The translations under genes and the position numbers were made by a program. The notes below the pieces were generated by a model. The model was not told where the DNA came from. It did no database searches and saw only the letters and a list, made by a program, of their open reading frames with translations. From assembly GCF_000023845.1 (NCBI RefSeq), contig NC_013170.1, forward strand, positions 930,001 to 994,000: a stretch of 64,000 bases of DNA, written 5' to 3'. Source of the stretch: Cryptobacterium curtum DSM 15641 (GTDB taxonomy: Bacteria; Actinomycetota; Coriobacteriia; Coriobacteriales; Eggerthellaceae). This document shows positions 7,365 through 15,573 of this stretch, piece after piece (position 1 is the stretch's first letter; every line of letters starts with the position of its first letter).

Positions 7365-10022
7365 CTAGTGTGCTTCTGCCCAGTTTTTGGCGCTCTGCAC
7401 ATCAACAATAAGCGGCACATCCAATTCAACAACGTTTTCCATTACCTCTTTTAAGAGGGCAGATACCTCTCCTACCTGGTCAGCTGGCACTGACAGGTCA
7501 AGTTCGTCGTGAACCTGAATCATCATCTTCGCATTAGGGAATTCATGACGTAGGCGCGCATCGACTTCGACCATGGCCTTCTTGATGATATCGGCTGCTG
7601 TTCCCTGCATTGGATGATTCATCGCGATGCGTTCACCAAAAGCTCGCTGCTGCGCATTATGAGCACGCAATTCAGGGATATGGCGCTTACGACCAAACAT
7701 CGTGAGTGCGTAGCCCTTCTCATGTGCCTGCGCAACAATGTTATCAAGATACGCCCGCACAACCGGATATGCCGTAAAGTAGCGGTCGATCATCGCTTGC
7801 GCTTCACCAAAGGGAATCCGCAAACTCTGCGACAACCCAAATGCTTGCTGCCCATAAACGATACCGAAGTTAACTGCTTTCGCACGGCTGCGCAGTTCAG
7901 GAGTCACCTCTTCAACAGGTACCCCAAAGACACGAGCAGCAGTGGCCGAATGGAAGTCGGCACCTGAACGGAAGGCGTCAATTAAATGAGCATCGCCGGA
8001 TAGATGCGCGAGCAGGCGCAATTCAATCTGCGAATAATCGGCCGACACAAAAAGATGCTCAGGTGATAGCGGAATAAAACATTCCCGAATATGACGTCCA
8101 AATTCTGTCCGCACCGGAATATTTTGCAGGTTGGGATTACTTGAACTTAAACGCCCCGTCGTTGTTACGGTTTCATTAAACGAGGTATGAAGACGTCCAT
8201 CAGCTCCACGCAGCTTTGGCAGCGCATCAATATAGGTGCCCATAATCTTTGCCAGCTCGCGATATTCCAAGATAAGGCCCGGTAGCTGATGTTCGCTTGA
8301 AAGATCTTCAAGCACTTTAGCATCCGTTGAATATCCCCGTGATGTTCGTTTACGCGGCGGCAAACCAATAACATCAAAGAGAATATGGCTCACCTGCTGA
8401 GGCGAATCGATATTGAACTTTTCACCCGCTAGCTCATAAATACGCTCTGATATATCAGCAATATTCTGAGCCGTACGAGAACCAAGTGCCTGCAAGGTAT
8501 CAGTATCAAGCAGCGCTCCAATGCGCTCCATATGGGCAAGCACCGGGACAAGCGGCAGATCAATCGTATCGTAGACGCCTTTCGTGCCGTCGGCCACCAG
8601 CGCCTGTGACATTGGGTCGATAAGTGCCCGTAAGCATGCAGCCTGCATAACTAAGCGGTCATCATCATCCTCAACGGGCGCCAATGCACCTTCAAGATAT
8701 GTTTCGGCAAGATACGAAAAGTCATAGCGCGACACAGACGAATCAAGCACATAGGCAGCCAAGGTGACATCAAAGAAGTTCATGGCGAACAAATCGGCTT
8801 CGGCAATATGTATCTCTTCAGCAGTATCCGGCGGATAAACACACTGAAGTGCTTCCTTAGCATCAAGCACTGCAATGCGCAGAGAAGATGACCGACCTAC
8901 GGCAAACCCCAATAAAGCACGTGCGCGATCACCTTCGATAAGCGCACAACCGGTGTCGCAGGCGACTGCCAGCTTCAAACCTGATTCAAATAAGTTTTCC
9001 TGATCAGATATGGTAAATGCCATACCAATACGCTCAGCACCTGTGCATTCCACACTGTCGTCAAGCACCTGTGCAATCAGATTGTACGCTTCATCATTAC
9101 GTGTATAGTCTTGCCACTTCAGAGCAACCACATGACCAACAGGAGCCTCTTCACCAATGAGCGATAACACACGACCCAAATGAGCCCGCATGCCAAGCTT
9201 CTCAAACGCAGCTGTCACGGCTTCTTCATTAAATGACGGAAAAGTGAGATTCTCGAGGTCGAGTTCAAAATCAAGATCGCACTTAATAATGGCAACATCA
9301 CGCGAAAGAAATGCCGCATCGCGATTATCGCGGATACTCTCCTGCTGCTTGCCTTTCAGCTCGTCGAGATGCTCATAGATGCCTTCAATACTCCCAAAGC
9401 GCTGCAACAGCTTAGCAGCCGTCTTCGGGCCAATACCTGGCACCCCTGGAATATTGTCTGATGAGTCACCCATCAACCCTAAAAAGTCAGGAATCTGTTC
9501 AGGAGAAACACCATACTTTTCTTCTACACCCGCCGGATCGAATATGACCACATCGGAAATGCCGCGTTTGGTGTTGACAATCCGCGTGTGGTCGCTGGCC
9601 AATTGGCAGGCATCCTTATCGCCCGTTACCAGCAGCGTGTCATAGCCAGCTGCATCGCCACGCGCCGCAATGGTACCTAAGATATCGTCACCCTCCCAAC
9701 CAGGAACTTTAACAGCAGGAATGCCCATTGCGGCAAGCACCTGCTCAACAACGGGAAACTGCACACGCAGATCGTCATCCATGGGTGGACGCTGAGCCTT
9801 GTACTGCTCAAGAGCAGCAATACGATGCTGTGGTTTACCCACGTCAAACGCACATACCACCGCATCGGGATGAGCGATATCAATAAATTTCAGAAACATT
9901 GAAAGAAAGCCAAACACCGCATTGGTCGGCGTGCCGTCGGGAGCATTCATAGTGGGAGGCACCGCATGATAGGCGCGATGCATCAGAGAGTTCCCGTCAA
10001 TGACGGCAATTGTTTTTGGCAT
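7365..10022 (-). CDS. polA: DNA polymerase I
   Basis: About 885 residues. Residues 1-290 are the 5'-3' exonuclease (AVIDGNSLMHRAYHA; GDSSDNIPGVPGIGPKTA). The middle 300-470 region is a 3'-5' exonuclease fold that lacks the FDTE, NxxYD-type and YxxxD acidic motifs, so proofreading is probably absent. The polymerase domain carries SADYSQIELRLLAHLSGD (motif A), RSRAKAVNFGIVYGQ (motif B) and MIQVHDELDL (motif C). It fills gaps in repair and replaces Okazaki primers. The ATG at 10022 has AGGGGA at proper spacing; 10028 is the alternative. It lies downstream of glnA and the GlnR-like gene with a 61-base gap. Confidence 0.97.
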   Translation of the reverse strand: MPKTIAVIDGNSLMHRAYHAVPPTMNAPDGTPTNAVFGFLSMFLKFIDIAHPDAVVCAFDVGKPQHRIAALEQYKAQRPPMDDDLRVQFPVVEQVLAAMGIPAVKVPGWEGDDILGTIAARGDAAGYDTLLVTGDKDACQLASDHTRIVNTKRGISDVVIFDPAGVEEKYGVSPEQIPDFLGLMGDSSDNIPGVPGIGPKTAAKLLQRFGSIEGIYEHLDELKGKQQESIRDNRDAAFLSRDVAIIKCDLDFELDLENLTFPSFNEEAVTAAFEKLGMRAHLGRVLSLIGEEAPVGHVVALKWQDYTRNDEAYNLIAQVLDDSVECTGAERIGMAFTISDQENLFESGLKLAVACDTGCALIEGDRARALLGFAVGRSSSLRIAVLDAKEALQCVYPPDTAEEIHIAEADLFAMNFFDVTLAAYVLDSSVSRYDFSYLAETYLEGALAPVEDDDDRLVMQAACLRALIDPMSQALVADGTKGVYDTIDLPLVPVLAHMERIGALLDTDTLQALGSRTAQNIADISERIYELAGEKFNIDSPQQVSHILFDVIGLPPRKRTSRGYSTDAKVLEDLSSEHQLPGLILEYRELAKIMGTYIDALPKLRGADGRLHTSFNETVTTTGRLSSSNPNLQNIPVRTEFGRHIRECFIPLSPEHLFVSADYSQIELRLLAHLSGDAHLIDAFRSGADFHSATAARVFGVPVEEVTPELRSRAKAVNFGIVYGQQAFGLSQSLRIPFGEAQAMIDRYFTAYPVVRAYLDNIVAQAHEKGYALTMFGRKRHIPELRAHNAQQRAFGERIAMNHPMQGTAADIIKKAMVEVDARLRHEFPNAKMMIQVHDELDLSVPADQVGEVSALLKEVMENVVELDVPLIVDVQSAKNWAEAH

Positions 10023-10083
10023 ATTCATTCCCCTGCCCTGTTGTCGTGATTTCTCTTCGAATTATAACCGAGACTATGCTGGA

Positions 10084-10794
10084 CTAGATTTGCCACAGAT
10101 AGCCAACACCACGTACGGTTTCTAAGTGATGCGCTAAATCTGGTCCCAGTTTGCTCCGTACGCGACGGACATGTACGTCAACCGTGCGGCTTCCACCGTA
10201 GTAGTCAAAGCCCCACACACGCTGCAACAAGGCATCACGACTAAACGTACGACCAGGGTGTGCTGCAAGAAACGCGAGGAGCGCGTATTCAAGGTAGGTC
10301 AGATCAAGCGGAGTGCCCGCGATAGTAACCTGATAGGTTGCAAGGTTGATGCACAGTGAACCAACGGTAATGGTGTCGGTCTCAAGCGCATCATTACGAG
10401 GCCAGAGCAAGCGTCGAATACGAACGCTGCACTCCCCTTCGCTTGCCGATGAAACGACAAAATCGCTTTTTACCTGGCTTGGAAGACGTGTTTCTTCCAA
10501 TATATCGGCAGGCGCAATAATAAGTGTTGGTATGCCACCGGCCTCAACCAAAGCTGTTTCTAGGGCAGCCATCGACATCGATACGTTTTGATTGAACTCA
10601 AAAATCACCAAATCGAAGTGCTGACCGTGGTCTAAGGCACGCTCAAACCGAGCTGTTGAATGGGCGACAAAATCGATAGGAAGTGCCGAGAGCACCTGCC
10701 GAAACTTATACGCACTCTTTAAGCTATCGGCAACAAACGCAACCTGCTTGCGGGCTTCGTCAGTTTCGTTATTTGTGACTGTACTCGGTATCAT
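10084..10794 (-). CDS. GlnR-like orphan OmpR-family regulator
   Basis: 236 residues. The N-terminal half is a degenerate receiver domain: the usual acidic pair is missing at the start, and the phospho-acceptor position reads FDLVIFEFN, with Glu in place of Asp. The C-terminal half is an OmpR winged helix (LDLTYLEYALLAFLAAHPGR, then SRTVDVHVRRVRSKLG) that closely resembles actinobacterial GlnR. It starts 20 bases after glnA on the same strand, so they are probably co-transcribed. GlnR proteins are phosphorylation-independent nitrogen regulators. The location supports that role here, although PhoP-like alternatives cannot be excluded. No partner kinase is present. Confidence 0.75.
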   Translation of the reverse strand: MIPSTVTNNETDEARKQVAFVADSLKSAYKFRQVLSALPIDFVAHSTARFERALDHGQHFDLVIFEFNQNVSMSMAALETALVEAGGIPTLIIAPADILEETRLPSQVKSDFVVSSASEGECSVRIRRLLWPRNDALETDTITVGSLCINLATYQVTIAGTPLDLTYLEYALLAFLAAHPGRTFSRDALLQRVWGFDYYGGSRTVDVHVRRVRSKLGPDLAHHLETVRGVGYLWQI

Positions 10795-10814
10795 TGATTG
10801 CCTGTCTGTATCGG

Positions 10815-12152
10815 TTACAGGACTTCGAGATAGTGATCAAGCTCCCACGGGCTAACCGTTGCCTGATAGGCGCGATATTCCGCACGTTTTGCTTGCACAA
10901 GGTAGCTATGAATATGTTCACCAAGCACGCGCTGCATCAAGCGAGATTGAGCAAATGCATCGACCGCTTCGGCAAGCGTGCGGGGCATCTGGGCAATACC
11001 TGCTTGCTCAAGCTGGGCAGACGTATGCAACGCAAGATTATGCCCGTCGACCGGTGCGGGCGCTTCAAGCTCTTCATCAATGCCGGCGAGCCCCGCAGCA
11101 AGCACCGCCGCGATAGCAAGATACGGGTTGCAGGCAGGATCGGGATTGCGCAGTTCAATGCGACACGCATTTTCCTTATGTGGCTTATAGCCCGGTATGC
11201 GAATGAGCGTGCTGCGATTCGACCGCCCCCAGCTAATATATGACGGTGAGTCTGCCCCACCGGTTAGCCGCTTGTACGAGTTAACGTACTGGTTGGTAAC
11301 AAGTGAATATTCAGGAGCGTAATGCAAAAGGCCAGCAATAAAACACTTTGCCAGATGAGACAGGTGATAGTCCGCTTCCGCCTGTTCATCCCAGAACGCA
11401 TTATGGTCGTCGGGGGTGAAAAGACTAACGTGTAAATGCATGCCGCTTCCTGGCTGATCGGAAAGCGGTTTCGGCATGAAACTTGCGTATACGCCGTGCT
11501 TGGCAGCGACTTCTTTTACGACCATCTTGTACGTCATAACAGCATCAGCCATGCTGCATGCATCGGAATAGCGTAGGTCAACCTCGTGTTGGCTCTGACC
11601 GCTTTCGTGATGGCTATATTCCACGGGAATGCCCATGCGCTCGAGTGTTAGCACGGTATCACGGCGTAAGTCCGACCCTGAATCAAGCTGCGTTAAATCG
11701 AAGTATCCCCCACGATCAAGAACAACCGGCGCGGTACTATCGCAAAAATAAAAGTACTCAAGTTCTGGGCCAATATTCACTAAAAAGCCCCGCTGGCGCA
11801 CCTGCTCAACCACCCGCGCAAGAATCGCGCGCGAATCCCCTTCAAACACGTCGCCTTCGGGAGTGCGAATACTGCAAAACATGCGTGCCACGGCATTTGA
11901 ATCGGGGCGCCAAGGAAGAATTTGAAAGGTGCCCGCATCGGGAAACGCCAGCATGTCGCTTTCAGCGGCGCCCGTGAATCCAGCTATACAGCTTCCATCG
12001 AAACCCATACCGTAGCTAAAGGCATCAGCCAATTCACCAGGGCTCACCGCAAAGGACTTTAGGTTACCCATCACGTCGGTAAACCAGAAACGCACAAAGT
12101 GGACATCGCGCGACTCAATCGTGCGCATCACATATTCTTGATCGGGAGTCAT
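10815..12152 (-). CDS. glnA: Glutamine synthetase type I
   Basis: 445 residues from the ATG at 12152, which has AAGGGG nine bases upstream; an upstream frame to 12227 is open but lacks family similarity. GSI hallmarks are present: DGSCIAGF near the N terminus, the ammonia/Glu pocket (HHESGQSQHEVDLRY), the ATP-binding SGMHLHVSL and NSYKRL, and the RIELRNPDPACNPYLA active-site loop. The length and lack of the Tyr adenylylation segment fit the GSI-alpha type, controlled by feedback and transcription rather than adenylylation. It makes glutamine from glutamate, ammonia and ATP. Co-transcription with the GlnR-like gene suggests nitrogen control. Confidence 0.95.
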   Translation of the reverse strand: MTPDQEYVMRTIESRDVHFVRFWFTDVMGNLKSFAVSPGELADAFSYGMGFDGSCIAGFTGAAESDMLAFPDAGTFQILPWRPDSNAVARMFCSIRTPEGDVFEGDSRAILARVVEQVRQRGFLVNIGPELEYFYFCDSTAPVVLDRGGYFDLTQLDSGSDLRRDTVLTLERMGIPVEYSHHESGQSQHEVDLRYSDACSMADAVMTYKMVVKEVAAKHGVYASFMPKPLSDQPGSGMHLHVSLFTPDDHNAFWDEQAEADYHLSHLAKCFIAGLLHYAPEYSLVTNQYVNSYKRLTGGADSPSYISWGRSNRSTLIRIPGYKPHKENACRIELRNPDPACNPYLAIAAVLAAGLAGIDEELEAPAPVDGHNLALHTSAQLEQAGIAQMPRTLAEAVDAFAQSRLMQRVLGEHIHSYLVQAKRAEYRAYQATVSPWELDHYLEVL

Positions 12153-12250
12153 GCCACACGGCCCCTTTCCCTTGGATTCAACGCGCATAGTGTAGCGCGG
12201 ACATAATACGACACGACCATCGCGCACTAAAACACCGAGAAAGAAAGTTA

Positions 12251-12284
12251 AACCGGGTCCTACTTTATCCGCAAAGACCCGGTT
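12251..12284 (-). terminator. Probable terminator upstream of glnA, downstream of metQ
   Basis: AACCGGGTC pairs with GACCCGGTT across a 16-base loop. On the minus strand it is followed by TTAACTTTCTTTCTC. It would close the metNIQ transcript before the glnA promoter region. Confidence 0.5.
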
Positions 12285-12299
12285 TACTGCAATCTAGTT

Positions 12300-12520
12300 G
12301 AATCCTCAAAGATCTCGAAAGCTGCTATGTGCCAGCGTCATGGCTTTCGTGCGATCTCACCTGAACTCTCGAAATTGCGCAGATGAAACTGTGTTCCCAC
12401 CGTTGAAGGATGTTATGTGGTCTCACCTGAACCCTCGAAGACGGTTAGATGAAGCTGTGTCCTGCAGTTAGAAACTTTACGACAATCTAATTGACTGTAA
12501 CTGAACTCTAGAAGACCGGC
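12300..12520. repeat. Imperfect tandem repeat between metQ and glnA
   Basis: A unit near ACCTGAACTCTCGAAATTGC (12359 onward), continuing into AGATGAAACTGTGTTCC, recurs at about 12425 (ACCTGAACCCTCGAAGACGG, then AGATGAAGCTGTGTCC). Its first half recurs at about 12499 (AACTGAACTCTAGAAGACCG), overlapping the metQ stop codon. A further weak copy starts near 12303. Spacing is 66-74 bases. The function is unknown. Confidence 0.65.
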
Positions 12521-13356
12521 ACGACAGCACCGTTGTACGTTGATTCAATAAACTGCCGAGCCGTATCGCTGGTCAGAGCCTCGTACAGTGCCTTGCTCTT
12601 AGCGGAATCTTTGTCCGCTGCACGCACAGCAACAACATTGGCGTATGTTTTTGCTGCTTCAGACTGGGCAGATTCACTGACCAAGACCTTGGAAGAATCA
12701 AGACCGGCTGCTTGAGCAAAATTACCATTCACGATGGCAAAGTCGGCGTCCTGTAGCTGGCGAGCTACTGAGGCAGCTTCAACCTCAATAAACTGAACAT
12801 GGTAGGGATTCTCGACGATGTCGTTTGTCGTAGCTTCAAGCCCTGCGCCATCCTTAAGCTTCAAGATACCTTGATCCTGCAAAAGCAGCAGAGCACGCGC
12901 TTCGTTGGTAGCATCGCTGGGAACGGCGATTTTTGCACCATCAGCAATAGCAGAAAGATCGGAGCTCTTGCCTGCATAGAGGCTCATCGGCTCAAAGTGA
13001 ATAGCACCGATGCTCACAAGATCGGTTTTATTCTGCTCGTTGTAGTTGTCCAAATAGGGTGCATGCTGGAAATAGTTTGCGTCCAAGTCGCCATCATTGA
13101 GCGCGACATTCGGCTGAATATAGTCCTGATATTCGACAACCTCTAAGGTATAGCCTTTGGCTGCCAGTTCATCTTTAACAGCTTTGAGTATTTCAGCATG
13201 CGGTGTCGGACTTGCGCCCACTTTAATGACTGTGTCATTCGTCGACGAGGTACCTGCGGTCCCGCAGCCGGCCAAGGCAAAAGCCACAACAGCCACAGCG
13301 GCAACAAGTGCTGCCTTCAGTGCAAGGGTGTTTCGGTGTGTCTTTTTGAATGTCAT
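12508..13356 (-). CDS. metQ: MetQ/NlpA-family methionine-binding lipoprotein
   Basis: 282 residues. A lipoprotein signal peptide with hydrophobic core AALVAAVAVVAFALAGC (lipobox LAGC, modified Cys at about 31) is followed by the NlpA/MetQ fold: VIKVGASPTPHAEILKAV, VEYQDYIQPNVALNDGDLDA and NYFQHAPYLDNYN. This family binds methionine outside the membrane and delivers it to MetNI. It is the last gene of metN-metI-metQ and is separated from metI by 120 bases of repeats. GAAAGAAAGGAAAC precedes the ATG. The exact ligand (L- or D-methionine) cannot be told. Confidence 0.93.
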   Translation of the reverse strand: MTFKKTHRNTLALKAALVAAVAVVAFALAGCGTAGTSSTNDTVIKVGASPTPHAEILKAVKDELAAKGYTLEVVEYQDYIQPNVALNDGDLDANYFQHAPYLDNYNEQNKTDLVSIGAIHFEPMSLYAGKSSDLSAIADGAKIAVPSDATNEARALLLLQDQGILKLKDGAGLEATTNDIVENPYHVQFIEVEAASVARQLQDADFAIVNGNFAQAAGLDSSKVLVSESAQSEAAKTYANVVAVRAADKDSAKSKALYEALTSDTARQFIESTYNGAVVPVF

Positions 13357-13403
13357 GTTCGTTTCCTTTCTTTCTCTCCTGCGTTCTCACGCAGCAGTTA
13401 ATG

Positions 13404-13490
13404 ATGTTTTCTGTACGATTGATTGCTCGTAATAATGTTTTCGCGCGATCGGTTGCGTCTATTGATATTTGTTGCGTTACCGATTGCGCT
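13404..13490. repeat. Short degenerate repeats between metI and metQ
   Basis: ATGTTTTCTGTACGATTGAT (13404) continuing TGCTCG, ATGTTTTCGCGCGATCGGTT (13435) continuing GCGTC, and ATTTGTTGCGTTACCGATTG (13467) are three imperfect copies at about 31-base spacing. The third covers the metI stop codon. Confidence 0.5.
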
Positions 13491-14154
13491 TATCCATTCG
13501 CCGCGCAGTCATATCACCGGCACTCTGCACGATCTGAACAAGCACGATAAGAATAATAATCGTGGCTATCATCACGTCGTTTTGGTAGCGCTGGTACCCA
13601 TAGCGAATAGCAATATCACCTAAACCACCGGCCCCTACTGTGCCGGCCATCGCTGAATAACCAAGCAGCGTAATAAGCGTGATTGAAGCCCCACGTATGA
13701 GCGACGGCACAGCTTCATGCAGATATACCTTCCAGACAATCTGCCACGTCGAAGCACCAAAACTTTGTGCTGCCTCCACCAAACCGCTATCAACTTCACG
13801 CAAGCTTTGTTCAACCATACGCGCAACAAAGGGTGCGGCAGAAATAACCAGCGGCACAATGGCACCAGGAACTCCAAGACTCGTGCCCACAATAAAGCGC
13901 GTAAAGGGAATAAGGGCAACAAGCAAGATAATGAACGGTACCGAGCGACCGATATTGACTAGCCAACCCAACACGCGCGAAAGAGCGGGATGGGGTCGCA
14001 ACCCATCTGGCGCCGTCAGTGTTACCAGTACGCCAAGCGGAATACCTAACAGATAAGCAAACAGCGTTGAGACGAGTGTCATAACAACGGTGTCACGCGT
14101 TCCAACCAGCAATAGTTGCCCATACTGACCGAAAAACGAAGTGAGTACTTCCAT
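13477..14154 (-). CDS. metI: Methionine ABC transporter permease
   Basis: 225 residues with five to six predicted membrane helices (for example TVVMTLVSTLFAYLLGIPLG; FIILLVALIPF; LITLLGYSAMAGTVGAGGLG). The EAA-loop region VEAAQSFGASTWQIVWKVYL, which contacts the ATPase, is intact. It ends with a basic tail. Its ATG overlaps the metN stop codon by one base, indicating translational coupling. With MetN it forms the membrane channel of the importer. Confidence 0.95.
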   Translation of the reverse strand: MEVLTSFFGQYGQLLLVGTRDTVVMTLVSTLFAYLLGIPLGVLVTLTAPDGLRPHPALSRVLGWLVNIGRSVPFIILLVALIPFTRFIVGTSLGVPGAIVPLVISAAPFVARMVEQSLREVDSGLVEAAQSFGASTWQIVWKVYLHEAVPSLIRGASITLITLLGYSAMAGTVGAGGLGDIAIRYGYQRYQNDVMIATIIILIVLVQIVQSAGDMTARRMDKRNR

Positions 14155-14975
14155 TATGCGCTCACCTCCGTACTCTGAGGCGAAGAAGTTGCTGTGTTAG
14201 CTGATTCATTTTTCGCAGGCGCTGTTTCACCCACATCGTCTAATCCCAACAGAGCGCGCGCCATGGAACTTTGTGGATGAGCAAATACCTCCGCCGTTAC
14301 ACCCTCTTCGACAATTTGTCCCCCATCGATAACCGCTACGCGATGACAAATAGCTTGCGCCACATTCATCGAATGGGTAATCAGCACCAGTGTCACCCCA
14401 AGTTCGCGGTTAATATCGGCAAGTAAACCCAGGATGGACTTTGTTGTCATCGTATCAAGTGCGCTGGTTGCTTCATCACAGAGGATAATACTTGGCTTAC
14501 AGGCAAGCGCACGGGCAATCGCAACGCGCTGCTGCTGCCCACCTGATAGCTGAGAGGGATAATCATTCGCCTTGCCTTCAAGCCCTACTAAACGCAGCAG
14601 TTCGTAGGCCCTCTCACGCGCCTGGGGTTGTTCAACATGCTGTAATTCCAAGGGGAAGGTCACGTTGCGTAATACCGACCGCTGTGCAAACAGGCTAAAG
14701 TTCTGAAAAATCATGCCAATTCCCTGACGCAGGTGCGCAAGTTCACGGCCGGTGCAATCAGTCACATCACGCCCATCGATGAAAATTCGACCCTTACTCG
14801 GGCGCTCAAGCAAGTTAATACAGCGCACGAGTGTGCTCTTTCCCGCACCTGATTCACCAATGATGCCAAATATTTCACCGTCATCAATAGAAAGATTGAT
14901 GTCGGTAAGGGCAACATGCTCCCGATCGGTCTCGCCGGCATGGTATGTCTTAAACAGATGCTCGATCCGTATCAT
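14154..14975 (-). CDS. metN: Methionine ABC transporter ATP-binding protein lacking the NIL domain
   Basis: 273 residues. Walker A is GESGAGKST, the signature LSGGQQQRVAIARAL, Walker B IILCDEATSALD and the switch His ITHSMN. Typical MetN proteins are about 340 residues and end in an ACT-like NIL domain that binds methionine and inhibits transport. Here the protein stops after the ATPase core with a Ser/Thr-rich tail, so transinhibition is probably absent. GGAGGA lies 11 bases before the ATG. First gene of metNIQ. Confidence 0.93.
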   Translation of the reverse strand: MIRIEHLFKTYHAGETDREHVALTDINLSIDDGEIFGIIGESGAGKSTLVRCINLLERPSKGRIFIDGRDVTDCTGRELAHLRQGIGMIFQNFSLFAQRSVLRNVTFPLELQHVEQPQARERAYELLRLVGLEGKANDYPSQLSGGQQQRVAIARALACKPSIILCDEATSALDTMTTKSILGLLADINRELGVTLVLITHSMNVAQAICHRVAVIDGGQIVEEGVTAEVFAHPQSSMARALLGLDDVGETAPAKNESANTATSSPQSTEVSA

Positions 14976-15573
14976 GATCGATCAATTCCTCCAGTCTCTC
15001 GCACCGAGGTCATCTCGGCGACAGTGTAAAACAGCGAACATGATGCTTTGTCAGTTGCTCTCTTTGCCTACGATAGAACTCATCAAGACCGAGTTAAGTA
15101 TTCTTGCCTCAATGCGCCTTATCCGTTTTGCAGACACTGCCCGCCAAGCGTTTTGCAGTTCCTGCTTGTGGCCATCTCGCCATTCTGCAGTTACTGCCTT
15201 TTGAGCCATCTGCTATTTTGCATGCGTTGCATACTAGCGTTCTCAGATGTTCCTTGAAAGGCTGAATGGTATACGTTATATAGCCAGTTTGTTATCTATA
15301 TTAACGATATATTGTTTTATCTGCATATATAATGAAATATAGTACTTTAATCCCAGAAAATAACCCGATAATTTTGCTATTAGATATCTCTTTAGCGCTC
15401 AATGCGATAACAAACTATCCATAAAAATACGCCTGAGAATAAGATTGGTACACTAGCGGTTTAAGCACCTTTTCGATCTAACTGTCGATTGAATCAATAC
15501 CGCAGAGAAGTGCACTTGAGAATTACTTATGTACTTGCTTGAAGACTACTATAACGAAAGCAAGTTCCTCAAA
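14976..15573. other. Long non-coding region upstream of metN with repeats
   Basis: About 600 bases between the metN start and the LCP stop. Four copies of a TTTTGCAGTTCCTGC-like unit begin at 15126, 15151, 15183 and 15216 (spacing 25-33). CCGAG / CTCGG forms a small hairpin close to the metN Shine-Dalgarno. 15270-15390 is very AT-rich and may hold the promoter. I looked for S-box, SAM-IV and T-box cores and saw none. No gene is supported. Confidence 0.5.

Noticed and set aside
14976-15300. SAM (S-box) riboswitch before metN
   Set aside because: No recognisable core motif, and the repeats do not form the four-way junction expected.
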